NCBI GenBank assembly: GCA_964612675.1 | Contig: CAZTDD010000062.1 | Location: 1 to 39,398 of the forward strand | Length of the DNA stretch: 39,398 bases | Direction: 5' to 3' | DNA from: CAZTDD01 sp964612675 | GTDB lineage: Bacteria > Hinthialibacterota > Hinthialibacteria > Hinthialibacterales > JAKPRU01 | In this document: piece by piece, positions 17,597 through 25,891 of the stretch | How the letters are laid out: each line of letters opens with the position of its first letter | Numbering within the stretch: position 1 is the first letter of the stretch | Program-made: the position numbers and the translations under genes | Notes under the pieces: model-generated | The model's input: only the letters and a program-made list of their open reading frames with translations | The model's database searches: none | What the model was told of the DNA's origin: nothing

Positions 17597-18760
17597 ATGA
17601 ACAACACAACAACCGCCGCAGAGGAATCGCTGCCGAGAATTCTCATCGTGGACGACGAAGCGCCGATCGGGCGTTTGTTGCTTCGAGAACTCGACGGTAC
17701 AGATTACTCGTGTAATTTTGTTCAATCAGGCGACGAGGCCCTCAGAGCACTAGAGCACGATCAGTACAGTCTGGTGATCTCGGACATCAATATGCCCGGG
17801 ATGAACGGCATGGAACTACTGGAACATATTATTGAAAAGAGAGCAGAGATCGCGGTGATCATGTTGACCGGGTTGCCGGACCTCGAGGTGGCCGTCCGGT
17901 CACTGAAAATGGGGGCATACGATTATTTGACAAAACCCATCGACTCGGCCGAATTGACAATCAGCGTGTCCCGGGCACTGGAACGGCGGCGGTTTTTGAT
18001 TCGCGAAAAGCAATATCACGAAGATCTTGAACGGGAAGTCAAGAAAAAAACAAAAGCACTCGCGGAAACGCAAAAAGAGATTATTTATCGTCTGGCCCTG
18101 GCTGCCGAGCATCGCGATGAAAACACATGGGAACATCTTTTGCGCATTGCGGACTCATCGCATATTCTTGCGCGCCGTCTGGGAATGTCGGACAAGTTTT
18201 GCGATATGATTCGTACAGCAAGTCCTCTCCACGATATCGGGAAAATCGGAATACCGGACTCCATCTTGCTGAAACCGGGTCGTCTAACGAACGACGAATA
18301 CGAGTTCATGAAGACCCATACGACCATCGGCGCAAGGATCCTGCGGAATTCGAGCTCTGACGTGATTCGAATGGCATATGAGATCGCCGGAGGGCATCAC
18401 GAGCATTTCGATGGCAACGGTTATCCGAGAGGAAAACGAGGAGAAGAGATTCCTCTACCCGCTCGGATCGTTGCTGTCGTGGATGTATTCGACGCGTTGA
18501 CCTCGAAACGTCCTTATAAGGAAGCATGGAGCGTGGACAGGGCGGTGAACACAATCCTGGAAGAACGAGATACTCACTTTGCGCCGGAGATTGTGGACGC
18601 GTTCGAGTCCATCGTCGATGACATCGTCCCCGTTCGCAATCAATACAAGCAGATATTTGAAGAATCAACGGAACTACCGGAGGAAAAGAAAGATCAATTC
18701 ACGTTCGGCTATCAAGAGCTGAAAGACGGGGCCGTCGTTACGGGGAGAGATAATCCATGA
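17597..18760 (+). CDS. REC-HD-GYP protein, predicted cyclic-di-GMP phosphodiesterase
   Basis: A 387-aa protein from ATG 17597 (AAAGGA upstream). The receiver domain (12-130) has 'ILIVDDE', phospho-acceptor D63 in 'LVISDINMPGMNG' and K in 'DYLTKPID'. A coiled linker (about 135-165) joins an HD-GYP domain (about 165-345). Key metal and catalytic motifs are intact: 'EHRDENTWEH', H212-D213 in 'LHDIGKIGIPD', 'GGHHEHFDGNGYP' and 'VDVFDALTSKRPYK'. This RpfG-like architecture degrades cyclic-di-GMP under control of receiver phosphorylation. It is the only recognisable second-messenger enzyme in the block and so a candidate output for the kinases and stressosome upstream. Its stop overlaps the next start (ATGA). 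Confidence 0.92.
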   Translation: MNNTTTAAEESLPRILIVDDEAPIGRLLLRELDGTDYSCNFVQSGDEALRALEHDQYSLVISDINMPGMNGMELLEHIIEKRAEIAVIMLTGLPDLEVAVRSLKMGAYDYLTKPIDSAELTISVSRALERRRFLIREKQYHEDLEREVKKKTKALAETQKEIIYRLALAAEHRDENTWEHLLRIADSSHILARRLGMSDKFCDMIRTASPLHDIGKIGIPDSILLKPGRLTNDEYEFMKTHTTIGARILRNSSSDVIRMAYEIAGGHHEHFDGNGYPRGKRGEEIPLPARIVAVVDVFDALTSKRPYKEAWSVDRAVNTILEERDTHFAPEIVDAFESIVDDIVPVRNQYKQIFEESTELPEEKKDQFTFGYQELKDGAVVTGRDNP

Positions 18761-19851
18761 AGAAAAAGGAAGCGAAGCAGGAGGAGAAGAAACAAGAATT
18801 CTATCCGCGTCTCGAATATTCTCCGGAAGAAATCCAGAAAATGCTGACGGATATCGATGGCGTTGTTTCCGCGCAAAAAGCGCAGGAAGAAGGTATCGAT
18901 CCGTCCGATATGATCAAAACGGTGCGCGGCGGCAAAGTTGTTTGGATCACCCGCGATGAAATGAACAAAATACTGGCGAAAAAACGAAAAATATCGGGGC
19001 AGCAATTCGTTCAACGCAGTGTGCGCGGGGAAAACAGCCTTTCAACCGAAATCAATGCCCGCGCCCGAGCATGCAAAACGCTTGTGGACGCGATCCGGAA
19101 AGCCGCACCCGAAGAAGTCCCCGACCTTACACGCAAGCTGCGGGATCTGGACGTTGTCTTGAATCGGTCTCTCAGCTTGGGGAAAGACGTACAAACGCTA
19201 GAGGCCGCAATCGAACGGAAAAAATCGGAAGACCCTGTGCTGCAGGAGATGGAGCAGGCAACCTCCGAGATGCTCGCCGCAATCGATCGAAAGGACTTCG
19301 ACGAAGCGGAGGTCTGCAAGACCTATTCCGACCGGCATGCGGAAGAATATATGGCCAGACAAAAACGGGTCGAGCCCTATATCAAGAAAGCGAAGGAGTG
19401 CCGAACACAGTTTCTCAGTCAGAAATGCAGGATCTTTCAAATGGAATTCGAGATCGTTACCCGCGGTGAAGAAATCCTATCCGACCGAATAAGAGATATC
19501 GTTTATCACGATAAGGAGGGAAAAACAGCTCAAGACATCATTTTCATGGCGGAGGGAATTCGTTCGATCATTGCGGAAGCCAGGCCTTCTTTCGACGGTC
19601 TTTCCGACTTCACAACCGACGAAATAGAAGAGTATTCCGAATTATTTAAGGATTTGGATAAGAAATACTTAACCCCGCTTTTTGACAAAACGATCAAGTT
19701 CATCGATGCCTTTCAAGAGGCGTGGAGTCATTTTGTGGATGGAAAAGAACTGACTGAAAAAAGGAAGAGCGTTCTCAAGGACGCGAGGGCAAAGACGAAA
19801 GAAGATCCGCAGCGTATGGCGTATCAAGAGAAGACGGGCACGGAGGAGTAA
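18757..19851 (+). CDS. Unknown helical cytoplasmic protein translationally coupled to the HD-GYP gene
   Basis: A 364-aa protein, not recognised. ATG 18757 overlaps the HD-GYP stop by four bases, so it is probably made with that protein. It is rich in K and E, without signal peptide or membrane segment, and is predicted to be mostly alpha-helical with coiled-coil stretches. An N-terminal basic tail (1-14) precedes 'YSPEEIQKMLTDIDG', then a 'TVRGGKVVWITRDEMNK' segment. The middle (about 90-230) looks like helical bundles, and the C-terminus is again charged. Gene order places it between the HD-GYP protein and a FapA-like protein, so it may be an adaptor or effector in the same pathway. Confidence 0.75.
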   Translation: MKKKEAKQEEKKQEFYPRLEYSPEEIQKMLTDIDGVVSAQKAQEEGIDPSDMIKTVRGGKVVWITRDEMNKILAKKRKISGQQFVQRSVRGENSLSTEINARARACKTLVDAIRKAAPEEVPDLTRKLRDLDVVLNRSLSLGKDVQTLEAAIERKKSEDPVLQEMEQATSEMLAAIDRKDFDEAEVCKTYSDRHAEEYMARQKRVEPYIKKAKECRTQFLSQKCRIFQMEFEIVTRGEEILSDRIRDIVYHDKEGKTAQDIIFMAEGIRSIIAEARPSFDGLSDFTTDEIEEYSELFKDLDKKYLTPLFDKTIKFIDAFQEAWSHFVDGKELTEKRKSVLKDARAKTKEDPQRMAYQEKTGTEE

Positions 19852-19875
19852 AAAGAGTCCCCGGTGGGTAGAGGT

Positions 19876-19949
19876 GGGAGGGCGAGGCTCCCGCCGAGCC
19901 GCTGGAAAACAACCGATATGGCGGCTCATCGGGAGGTTCGCCCTCCCTT
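19876..19949. repeat. Family B palindromic repeat pair
   Basis: Two family B units face each other: GGGAGGGCGAGGCTCCCG...GAGCCGC, then GCGGCTCATCGGGAGG...GCCCTCCC. They are separated by about 20 bases and can form one long hairpin in the short spacer ahead of the FapA-like gene. Confidence 0.85.
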
Positions 19950-19977
19950 GATTGAAATACCATAGAGAGAGTGGGAA

Positions 19978-21735
19978 ATGGCACCATCAATCGAGAAACA
20001 ATCAGAACAATCCTATACATCCGTCCTCGCGGATGCCTTGGGGATTCTCCTGGAAGGTCTGGAGACGCTGCTCGGCGAGTTGAGAAAATCGCCGGAAACC
20101 GTCCGGACGCGTGCATTTGCCGATCTGGAAGGTTCCCAGGGTTTCTTGCAGACGCTGCAACTCGTGTCGGATACGATGCCGCTGGAACGATTTCGCGATG
20201 CGATAAAGAATGTATCGAAATCCGTCCAGAAATCGTTTACCAATCTACCTCGGGCGACTATCTCGAAGCTTTCGGCCACCCGTGTGGAGGAATTCTCCGG
20301 GCGGTTGGATTTTCTGTGCCGCGTAACCCGGCTTTTGGGTCCAGACCTTCGAGTGGCCCGCAACGAAATGGCGGCGTGGATTCGTGTGGATCGGGACGAC
20401 GTACAGGCATCCATTTTCACGGTGGAAAGTGTTGTCGAGAGCCTGAAACAGCGAGGCGTTGTTTTCGGGCTGGATGAAGAAAAGATTCGTGAAGCCCTGT
20501 CAGCCTCGACAGCCGGCGAGGAAATCTGCGTGGCGAAAGGCAAGAAGCCGGTCCAAGGGCGCGATGGGACAATCGAGTACAAAGTCGATGCGGAGGACCT
20601 GAGTCGCACGCCGAAAATATTGGAAAGCGGCCGTGCCTCTTTCAAAGATATTAATCTCTACACGTATGTGGGGGCCGGGGACGCTCTGGCTGTAAAGATC
20701 CCTCCAACTCCCGGAACGCCGGGTTCGACGGTCACGGGGCGTCCGATCCATCCTCTTGAATGCTCGGAAGCAGAATTTCCAGAATGCAGTAACGCTAAAA
20801 CCTCCGAAGATGGGAATTCGTTGATCGCGACGATTGACGGAGCGGTGTCGAGACAGGGAAGGAGACTCGTGCTGGACCCGACGCTTCGCGTGGCGAACGA
20901 CGTCGCCTATGAGACAGGAAATATCGATTCGAAAGTGACGGTGATGGTCGGCGCGGACGTTCGTTCGGGGTTTTCTGTGAAAACAGAGCGCGATATCTGT
21001 ATTCAATCCGTCGTTGAAGGCGCGAAGCTGGAGGCTGACGGGAATATCACGGCGAAGGGAGGTATCGAAGGAGGTGGCAAGGCTGTTATAGACGCAAACG
21101 GCGACGTAGCGGCCAAATACATTTCGAATGCCACGATTACAAGTCTTCAGAACATCGTGGTCGAATCCGGAATCGTCCAGAGCAAAATCTGGGCTGGAAA
21201 ACGAGTCATTGTAACGGGGCATCCGGGCGAAATTGTCGGAGGGGAAATCGACGCGGACGAAGACGTTGTCGCAAATACCATCGGCTCGGACATGGGCGTG
21301 AAAACGTTCATTCGCTTGGGGAAGAAGACCGAACAAATTGCTGAGTTGATGGAAGAGAATGAGGGCAAGTGCCAGGAGCAGGAGGCGGCGGTTGAAAAAT
21401 GCTCTCAAATTATCGATGTGCTACGGCAGCAGATGGCCCAACAGTCAACTCCGTCGGCGGACCTCGAAAAAGGCATGCAGCAGGCGCGGCAGATGATGAC
21501 CGATGCGCGTCAGAATATAGTAAATCTGACGGCCGAACATGATGATCTCTTGACCCAGTATGAAGAGGGACTTCGGAAATCCCGCACCGTACGTGCAAGG
21601 AAGAATATTCTACCGGGGACGGTTATCACAATTTCCGGTGCCGAACTCGAAATCAAGGAGCCCACCGGCCCGGCTACGGTTGTAAAATACGGAGACGAAC
21701 TCAGTGTGTTTCCTTTCAGGGAACTGACGGAGTGA
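19978..21735 (+). CDS. FapA/DUF342-family protein
   Basis: A 585-aa soluble protein from ATG 19978. Residues about 1-155 are an extra helical N-terminal region not typical of the family. From about 160 it follows the FapA pattern: 'GEEICVAKGKKPVQGRDG', 'PPTPGTPGSTVTGRPI', and a glycine-rich right-handed beta-helix (about 270-450, 'VMVGADVRSGFSV', 'ITAKGGIEGGGKAV', 'AGKRVIVTGHPGEIVGGEIDA'). A coiled coil (about 455-525) and a closing beta segment ending 'GDELSVFPF' follow. DUF342/FapA proteins are polymerising or scaffold proteins first linked to flagellar assembly and polar localisation, and many occur outside flagellar loci. No flagellar genes are in the window, so the role here is open; the context suggests signalling or spatial organisation. 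Confidence 0.85.
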   Translation: MAPSIEKQSEQSYTSVLADALGILLEGLETLLGELRKSPETVRTRAFADLEGSQGFLQTLQLVSDTMPLERFRDAIKNVSKSVQKSFTNLPRATISKLSATRVEEFSGRLDFLCRVTRLLGPDLRVARNEMAAWIRVDRDDVQASIFTVESVVESLKQRGVVFGLDEEKIREALSASTAGEEICVAKGKKPVQGRDGTIEYKVDAEDLSRTPKILESGRASFKDINLYTYVGAGDALAVKIPPTPGTPGSTVTGRPIHPLECSEAEFPECSNAKTSEDGNSLIATIDGAVSRQGRRLVLDPTLRVANDVAYETGNIDSKVTVMVGADVRSGFSVKTERDICIQSVVEGAKLEADGNITAKGGIEGGGKAVIDANGDVAAKYISNATITSLQNIVVESGIVQSKIWAGKRVIVTGHPGEIVGGEIDADEDVVANTIGSDMGVKTFIRLGKKTEQIAELMEENEGKCQEQEAAVEKCSQIIDVLRQQMAQQSTPSADLEKGMQQARQMMTDARQNIVNLTAEHDDLLTQYEEGLRKSRTVRARKNILPGTVITISGAELEIKEPTGPATVVKYGDELSVFPFRELTE

Positions 21736-22134
21736 CAACCGATGAGTAACTGGTGACGAGTGACGGGTAACTGGTGACGAGTGACGAGTGATAAGTGACG
21801 GGTGATAAGTGACAAATGATAAGTGACAAATGATAAGTGACAAATGATGAGTGACGAGAACAGGGTAGCCCCGATTGCTTGTCAATCGGGGTGGCGAAGC
21901 CACAAGAGGAGAAAGAGAACACGGAGCCGTCTTTCTCTCTCGGAGTGGGCCGACCACCCCGGGGGCGGCACCCCCGCGAGAGGCCGAGACAGCTCGGGAG
22001 GGCGAGGCTCCCGCCGAGCCGCCGGCATCGAAGAAGAGATACGGCTCATCAGGAGATTCGCCCTCCCGCACTCAACGGTCTCAGCTGTAAAGCCAGGTTA
22101 ATGAGCGGCGATTCTTATCGAGAAACGGGTAGTC
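21736..22134. repeat. Degenerate GTGAC-rich tandem repeat and a family B pair
   Basis: This gene-free stretch starts with a degenerate array of GTGACGAGTGAC/GATAAGTGAC units (21736-21860) that includes three perfect copies of the 14-mer AAGTGACAAATGAT (21807-21848). It is followed by a facing pair of family B units (about 21995-22067). The plus strand of the array is full of TGA and TAA stops. Confidence 0.85.
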
Positions 22135-23913
22135 GTGAATACACGCAATAAGAACTCCAGCATAGCCGATAGTCTGCGGTCCTCGAGTGTGGACTCGTCG
22201 GACGATTTCCAGCTGGCGCTATCGGAGGCACGCACCGCCGAAAAGGAACAAATGCTTGCCGGTCAGCAGCGGAAGGCGATGCTGGAGTCGCTGCGAAATT
22301 CCGTCGGCCGAAAGCAACAAAAACCGGAAGAGAAAAAAGAAAAACGAGAACGATTCGTTCGACTGATTCGCGATGGCGTAGCGGCGGATATCGACAGAGA
22401 AATTCAACAGATTCTGCGTACGATGCAAGCGGCAAAAAGGAAAGGCGCTCTCTCACGGGCAGCCGAGAATATTGCCGGTTCATTTGCTGAGAAGGTAAAG
22501 GTTTTTGTCGAGAAAAAGAAACTCTTGGAGCGAATTGAGAAAAAGATCGACACACTCCGCACCGGCGCTTCAGATGACGCATCTCCGCAGAGCTCAACAC
22601 AGGCGGCATCGGATGCGGGCAAAGAAAAAGTCCTGCTTGTTGCCCGGGCTCTGAATTCGGACCTGATGCGAATGATGGACGAACTTCTGGCTCTGTATGA
22701 GAATCTCGAAAAACAGATGGAGTCCGACGCACGAGAAGATGAGAACGCTCAGCGATTCTTCTATGGATGTATATCGAGCCTGGACGAAAAGACGCGCGGG
22801 GAAGTGACAGCGAAATGTCATGCGATGTGCCGGGATGCTTCCGCCGAAAAGCGACGCGCTATTTATAAGGCAATCGTCGAGAATCTGGCGAAAGCCAATG
22901 AAAATGTTGCACGCAAAATCCACGGTCTCGCGAGAAGGAAGGCCCGGGAATTAATAAAGCAGAATCTTCTGAGCGATGCAGTCGCCGAACTCGGCTCCGC
23001 CATCCGTTTGTGGCGGGAGGATGCCGACACATTCCGCCTGCTGTCCAACGTGCTCTCGAAAAAGGGCGATCAACGAGGCGCGCTTGTGGCCCTTCAAGAG
23101 GTGGTCAGGCTCTGCCCGAACGATCTTGCACAGCGCAAACGTCTGGCGAGCGGTTGGGAACGTCTCGGGGCGAAGGACCGGGCTATCGCAGAGTACGAGG
23201 AGTATTTATCCCGCTCGCCTGAGGATCGGGAGATTATTCGCCGATTGGCAAAACTCCTGTTCAAAAAAGGCAAGTTCCAACGTGTCACAGAGATTCTTCA
23301 GGAGCACAAGCAGGATTTTGTCAACGCCCCGGATTGTCAGTTTTGGCTGGGCGCATCGTGGTACCAAATCGGCGAACCGCGCAGCGCGGTTCCTTGTTTG
23401 AAACGGGCGCTTGATTCGCCAAACAATAAAAGAGACGCCAAGTACTTTCTTGTGTTGGCCTACCGGGACGCCGACATGTGGGACGAAGCGATCTCGCTTC
23501 ACGAGGAATATATGCGCCAGTATCCGGATTGTCCCCGGGGTAAGTTGATCGCGGGATTACTCCACGAAGGACAAGGTGACCTGGAAGGCGCAGAGGCAGC
23601 CTATCGAGAAGTCGCAGAAGACCAGGGAGAGTCGTATTCGCTTCTTTTGTCGACGGCGCAGACACAAGTAGAAAAAGGGAGTCTCGACGAGGCTGTCGAA
23701 ACGCTGAATCGGGCAATTCAACTGGATGACAAGAAAGGCGAAGCCTATCTGGAGTTGGGAAAAGTACAACGGCAAAAGGGAGAGCATGACCGTGCGGAGG
23801 AAACACTGAAAAAGGCCCTTGAGATCGACAACGGGAACGCCGCCGTCCGATACGAGTTGTCGATGGTTTATATGGAGGCCGGTAAATGGGAACTGGCAAA
23901 AGAGATGCTGTAA
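22135..23913 (+). CDS. TPR-repeat protein
   Basis: A 592-aa soluble protein; GTG 22135 is the likely start although its ribosome-binding site is weak. The N-terminal 250 residues are charged and helical with coiled-coil character ('EKKEKRERFVRLIRDG', 'EKVKVFVEKKKLLERIEKK'), including a low-complexity S/A stretch at about 145-165. From about residue 262 to the end the protein consists of tandem 34-residue TPRs, about nine to ten of them, with canonical positions such as 'GDQRGALVALQEVVRLCPND', 'GSLDEAVETLNRAIQLDD' and 'GEHDRAEETLKKALEIDNG'. TPR arrays bind partner proteins. Position after the FapA-like gene suggests a scaffold for that protein or the upstream signalling proteins. Confidence 0.85.
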   Translation: MNTRNKNSSIADSLRSSSVDSSDDFQLALSEARTAEKEQMLAGQQRKAMLESLRNSVGRKQQKPEEKKEKRERFVRLIRDGVAADIDREIQQILRTMQAAKRKGALSRAAENIAGSFAEKVKVFVEKKKLLERIEKKIDTLRTGASDDASPQSSTQAASDAGKEKVLLVARALNSDLMRMMDELLALYENLEKQMESDAREDENAQRFFYGCISSLDEKTRGEVTAKCHAMCRDASAEKRRAIYKAIVENLAKANENVARKIHGLARRKARELIKQNLLSDAVAELGSAIRLWREDADTFRLLSNVLSKKGDQRGALVALQEVVRLCPNDLAQRKRLASGWERLGAKDRAIAEYEEYLSRSPEDREIIRRLAKLLFKKGKFQRVTEILQEHKQDFVNAPDCQFWLGASWYQIGEPRSAVPCLKRALDSPNNKRDAKYFLVLAYRDADMWDEAISLHEEYMRQYPDCPRGKLIAGLLHEGQGDLEGAEAAYREVAEDQGESYSLLLSTAQTQVEKGSLDEAVETLNRAIQLDDKKGEAYLELGKVQRQKGEHDRAEETLKKALEIDNGNAAVRYELSMVYMEAGKWELAKEML

Positions 23914-24008
23914 ATGCTGTCGAATCGAGTACAGGGAGGAATCGTATTAAAACCTTTGCGGCCACGATGGACTGAAAACCAGGCGGTGTCAATCGAAGGG
24001 AAAGAACT

Positions 24009-25829
24009 ATGACTTATCGAGTATTAATTGCTGACGATGAAGCCCCAATCCGAAAACAAATCGCTCGAGTCTGCCAGGGACTTGGCTGGGAAGTGGAGAT
24101 GGCGGACGACGGCAATAAAGCCTTGGAACTGCTCTCCCAGAGTTCCCATCAGGTGTTTGTCTTCGATATGAAAATGCCCGGCCCGTCCGGGTTGGAGCTG
24201 GCGCGCCGTGTTCCCGAGTTCGAGGAAGCTGCGGCGGTACTGATAATAACCGGATACGCCGATGTAACCAGCGCGGTCGAGGCAATGAAAGAGGGTGTGT
24301 TCGATTTCGTCGAGAAGCCGGTGGATATGGATGTCCTGAAAGATCTACTCATCCGGGCGGCCAATTACCATGAGGGCTGCTTGCGAAGTCTCCAAGCACG
24401 GCGGGAGCGCGACGAAATCCTGAAGGACACCGAACAGGCCAACGAGCGATTCCGCGCCATGATGGAGCTGAACCGCGATGCGATCCTTTTCGTCGAGGCG
24501 AAGACGGGGCGGATTATCGATTGTAACGCGACAGCCTGTGAACTACTTGGACAGTCACGGCAAGAGCTCCTCGAAAAGGATTTCACGGAAACCGACGTTG
24601 AAACGGGATACGCCTCATGGGAGGAGTTGAGTCAGCGAGTACGTGCGATGCAAAACGTCGTAGTCGAAGGGAAACAGCGAACCGTGAACGGCGCGATAAT
24701 TCCCGTCGAACTGTCTCTCTCATTTACCTGCCTGGAATCGAGAGAGTATATCACTGTAGTCGGACGAAACGTTACCGAACGTAAACGGCTCGAGGAAGAG
24801 CTGCAGAAGCGAAGTCATGCTCTTGACGACCGAGTCCGCGAACTTAATTGCCTGCACAGTGTCTCGAAAATCACCGAACAATCCGATGCCGATCTGGACA
24901 CGATCATTGAGCGGATTGTCGAGCGTATCCCTTCTGCGTTCCGCGATCCGGAGACCATCGCTGCACGCGTAGTGTTGGAGGACCGAGTATTCGAAACGTC
25001 GGGACAAGGAAGTAAATCCTGGATATTTGTCGAAGATATCATTGCCTTCGGCAAACGCACCGGCACTCTTGAAATCTGTCTGTTGCGGGAAACGCAGGGA
25101 AGCCAGGACGCCTTTCGTCGGGCAAAAGAGAGCGGTGTGTTTTGTATTGTCGCTGAGAGTATCGGCAGAATTGTCCAACGGCACCAAACAGAGCAGGCTC
25201 TTGAAGAAACAGAGAAAAGAGCTTCCATGGACGTGTCAAAACTTCGCTCGATGATCGAGGGCATGGAAGAAGGAGTTGTCTTGGCGGATGAGAATAATAC
25301 GGTCACAGAAGTGAATGACTGGTTTCTGGACGTTGTCCGGATGCCGAGAGAGATGGTCCTCGGTGCGGATTTGCGGACACTTCACCCGGAGCATGTCTGT
25401 GAGAAAGTGAAATCGGCGATTGACGATTTACGGCAAGGAAAATACACAAGAAAAATCGTTGTCAATCGCGAATTCATGGGCCATGATGTCTCTATCCGAA
25501 TTCAGCCGATTTTCCACGACAATGTATATCAAGGGGTTATTCTCAATGTGATCGATATCGGAGATGTGGTTCGGGAACGCACAAAGGCGGAAGAAGCCAA
25601 CCAGTCAAAAAGTGAAATCCTTTCCAAGGTGACACTGGAAATGCGAACACTTCTCCACGGCATAACAGAGATGACAAAACTGCTGTCGGATTCCGATCTG
25701 GATGAGGAGCGAAGTCTGTTTGTGGAGACGATCGAGGACTGTGCCAACTCGGCGAGTTCATTAGTGAACGAGATCCAAGACCTTTCAAGGATCGAGCAGC
25801 GTGCGTTGGAAAGAGAATCCAGTGGATAA
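24009..25829 (+). CDS. REC-PAS-GAF-PAS protein with a degenerate, truncated histidine-kinase end
   Basis: A 606-aa protein from ATG 24009 (AAGGGAAAG upstream). The receiver (1-120) is intact, with D53 in 'VFVFDMKMPGPSG', 'LIITGYADV' and K in 'DFVEKPVD'. A PAS domain (about 145-260), a GAF-like domain (about 275-395) and a second PAS (about 410-525) follow. Residues about 530-600 align by eye with HisKA, but the usual 'SHEIRTPLNGI' reads 'TLEMRTLLHGI', so the phospho-acceptor His is replaced by L543. The protein ends at 'LSRIEQRALERE', exactly where an ATPase domain normally begins. It therefore cannot be a standard kinase, and is more likely a receiver-driven dimerising sensor or kinase decoy. 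It closes the signalling block. Confidence 0.85.
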   Translation: MTYRVLIADDEAPIRKQIARVCQGLGWEVEMADDGNKALELLSQSSHQVFVFDMKMPGPSGLELARRVPEFEEAAAVLIITGYADVTSAVEAMKEGVFDFVEKPVDMDVLKDLLIRAANYHEGCLRSLQARRERDEILKDTEQANERFRAMMELNRDAILFVEAKTGRIIDCNATACELLGQSRQELLEKDFTETDVETGYASWEELSQRVRAMQNVVVEGKQRTVNGAIIPVELSLSFTCLESREYITVVGRNVTERKRLEEELQKRSHALDDRVRELNCLHSVSKITEQSDADLDTIIERIVERIPSAFRDPETIAARVVLEDRVFETSGQGSKSWIFVEDIIAFGKRTGTLEICLLRETQGSQDAFRRAKESGVFCIVAESIGRIVQRHQTEQALEETEKRASMDVSKLRSMIEGMEEGVVLADENNTVTEVNDWFLDVVRMPREMVLGADLRTLHPEHVCEKVKSAIDDLRQGKYTRKIVVNREFMGHDVSIRIQPIFHDNVYQGVILNVIDIGDVVRERTKAEEANQSKSEILSKVTLEMRTLLHGITEMTKLLSDSDLDEERSLFVETIEDCANSASSLVNEIQDLSRIEQRALERESSG

Positions 25830-25891
25830 TCGAACGCCTTCACGTGCAGGTATGACTAGTGAAACGACGTCTGCTCTGCACACGATTTGAC

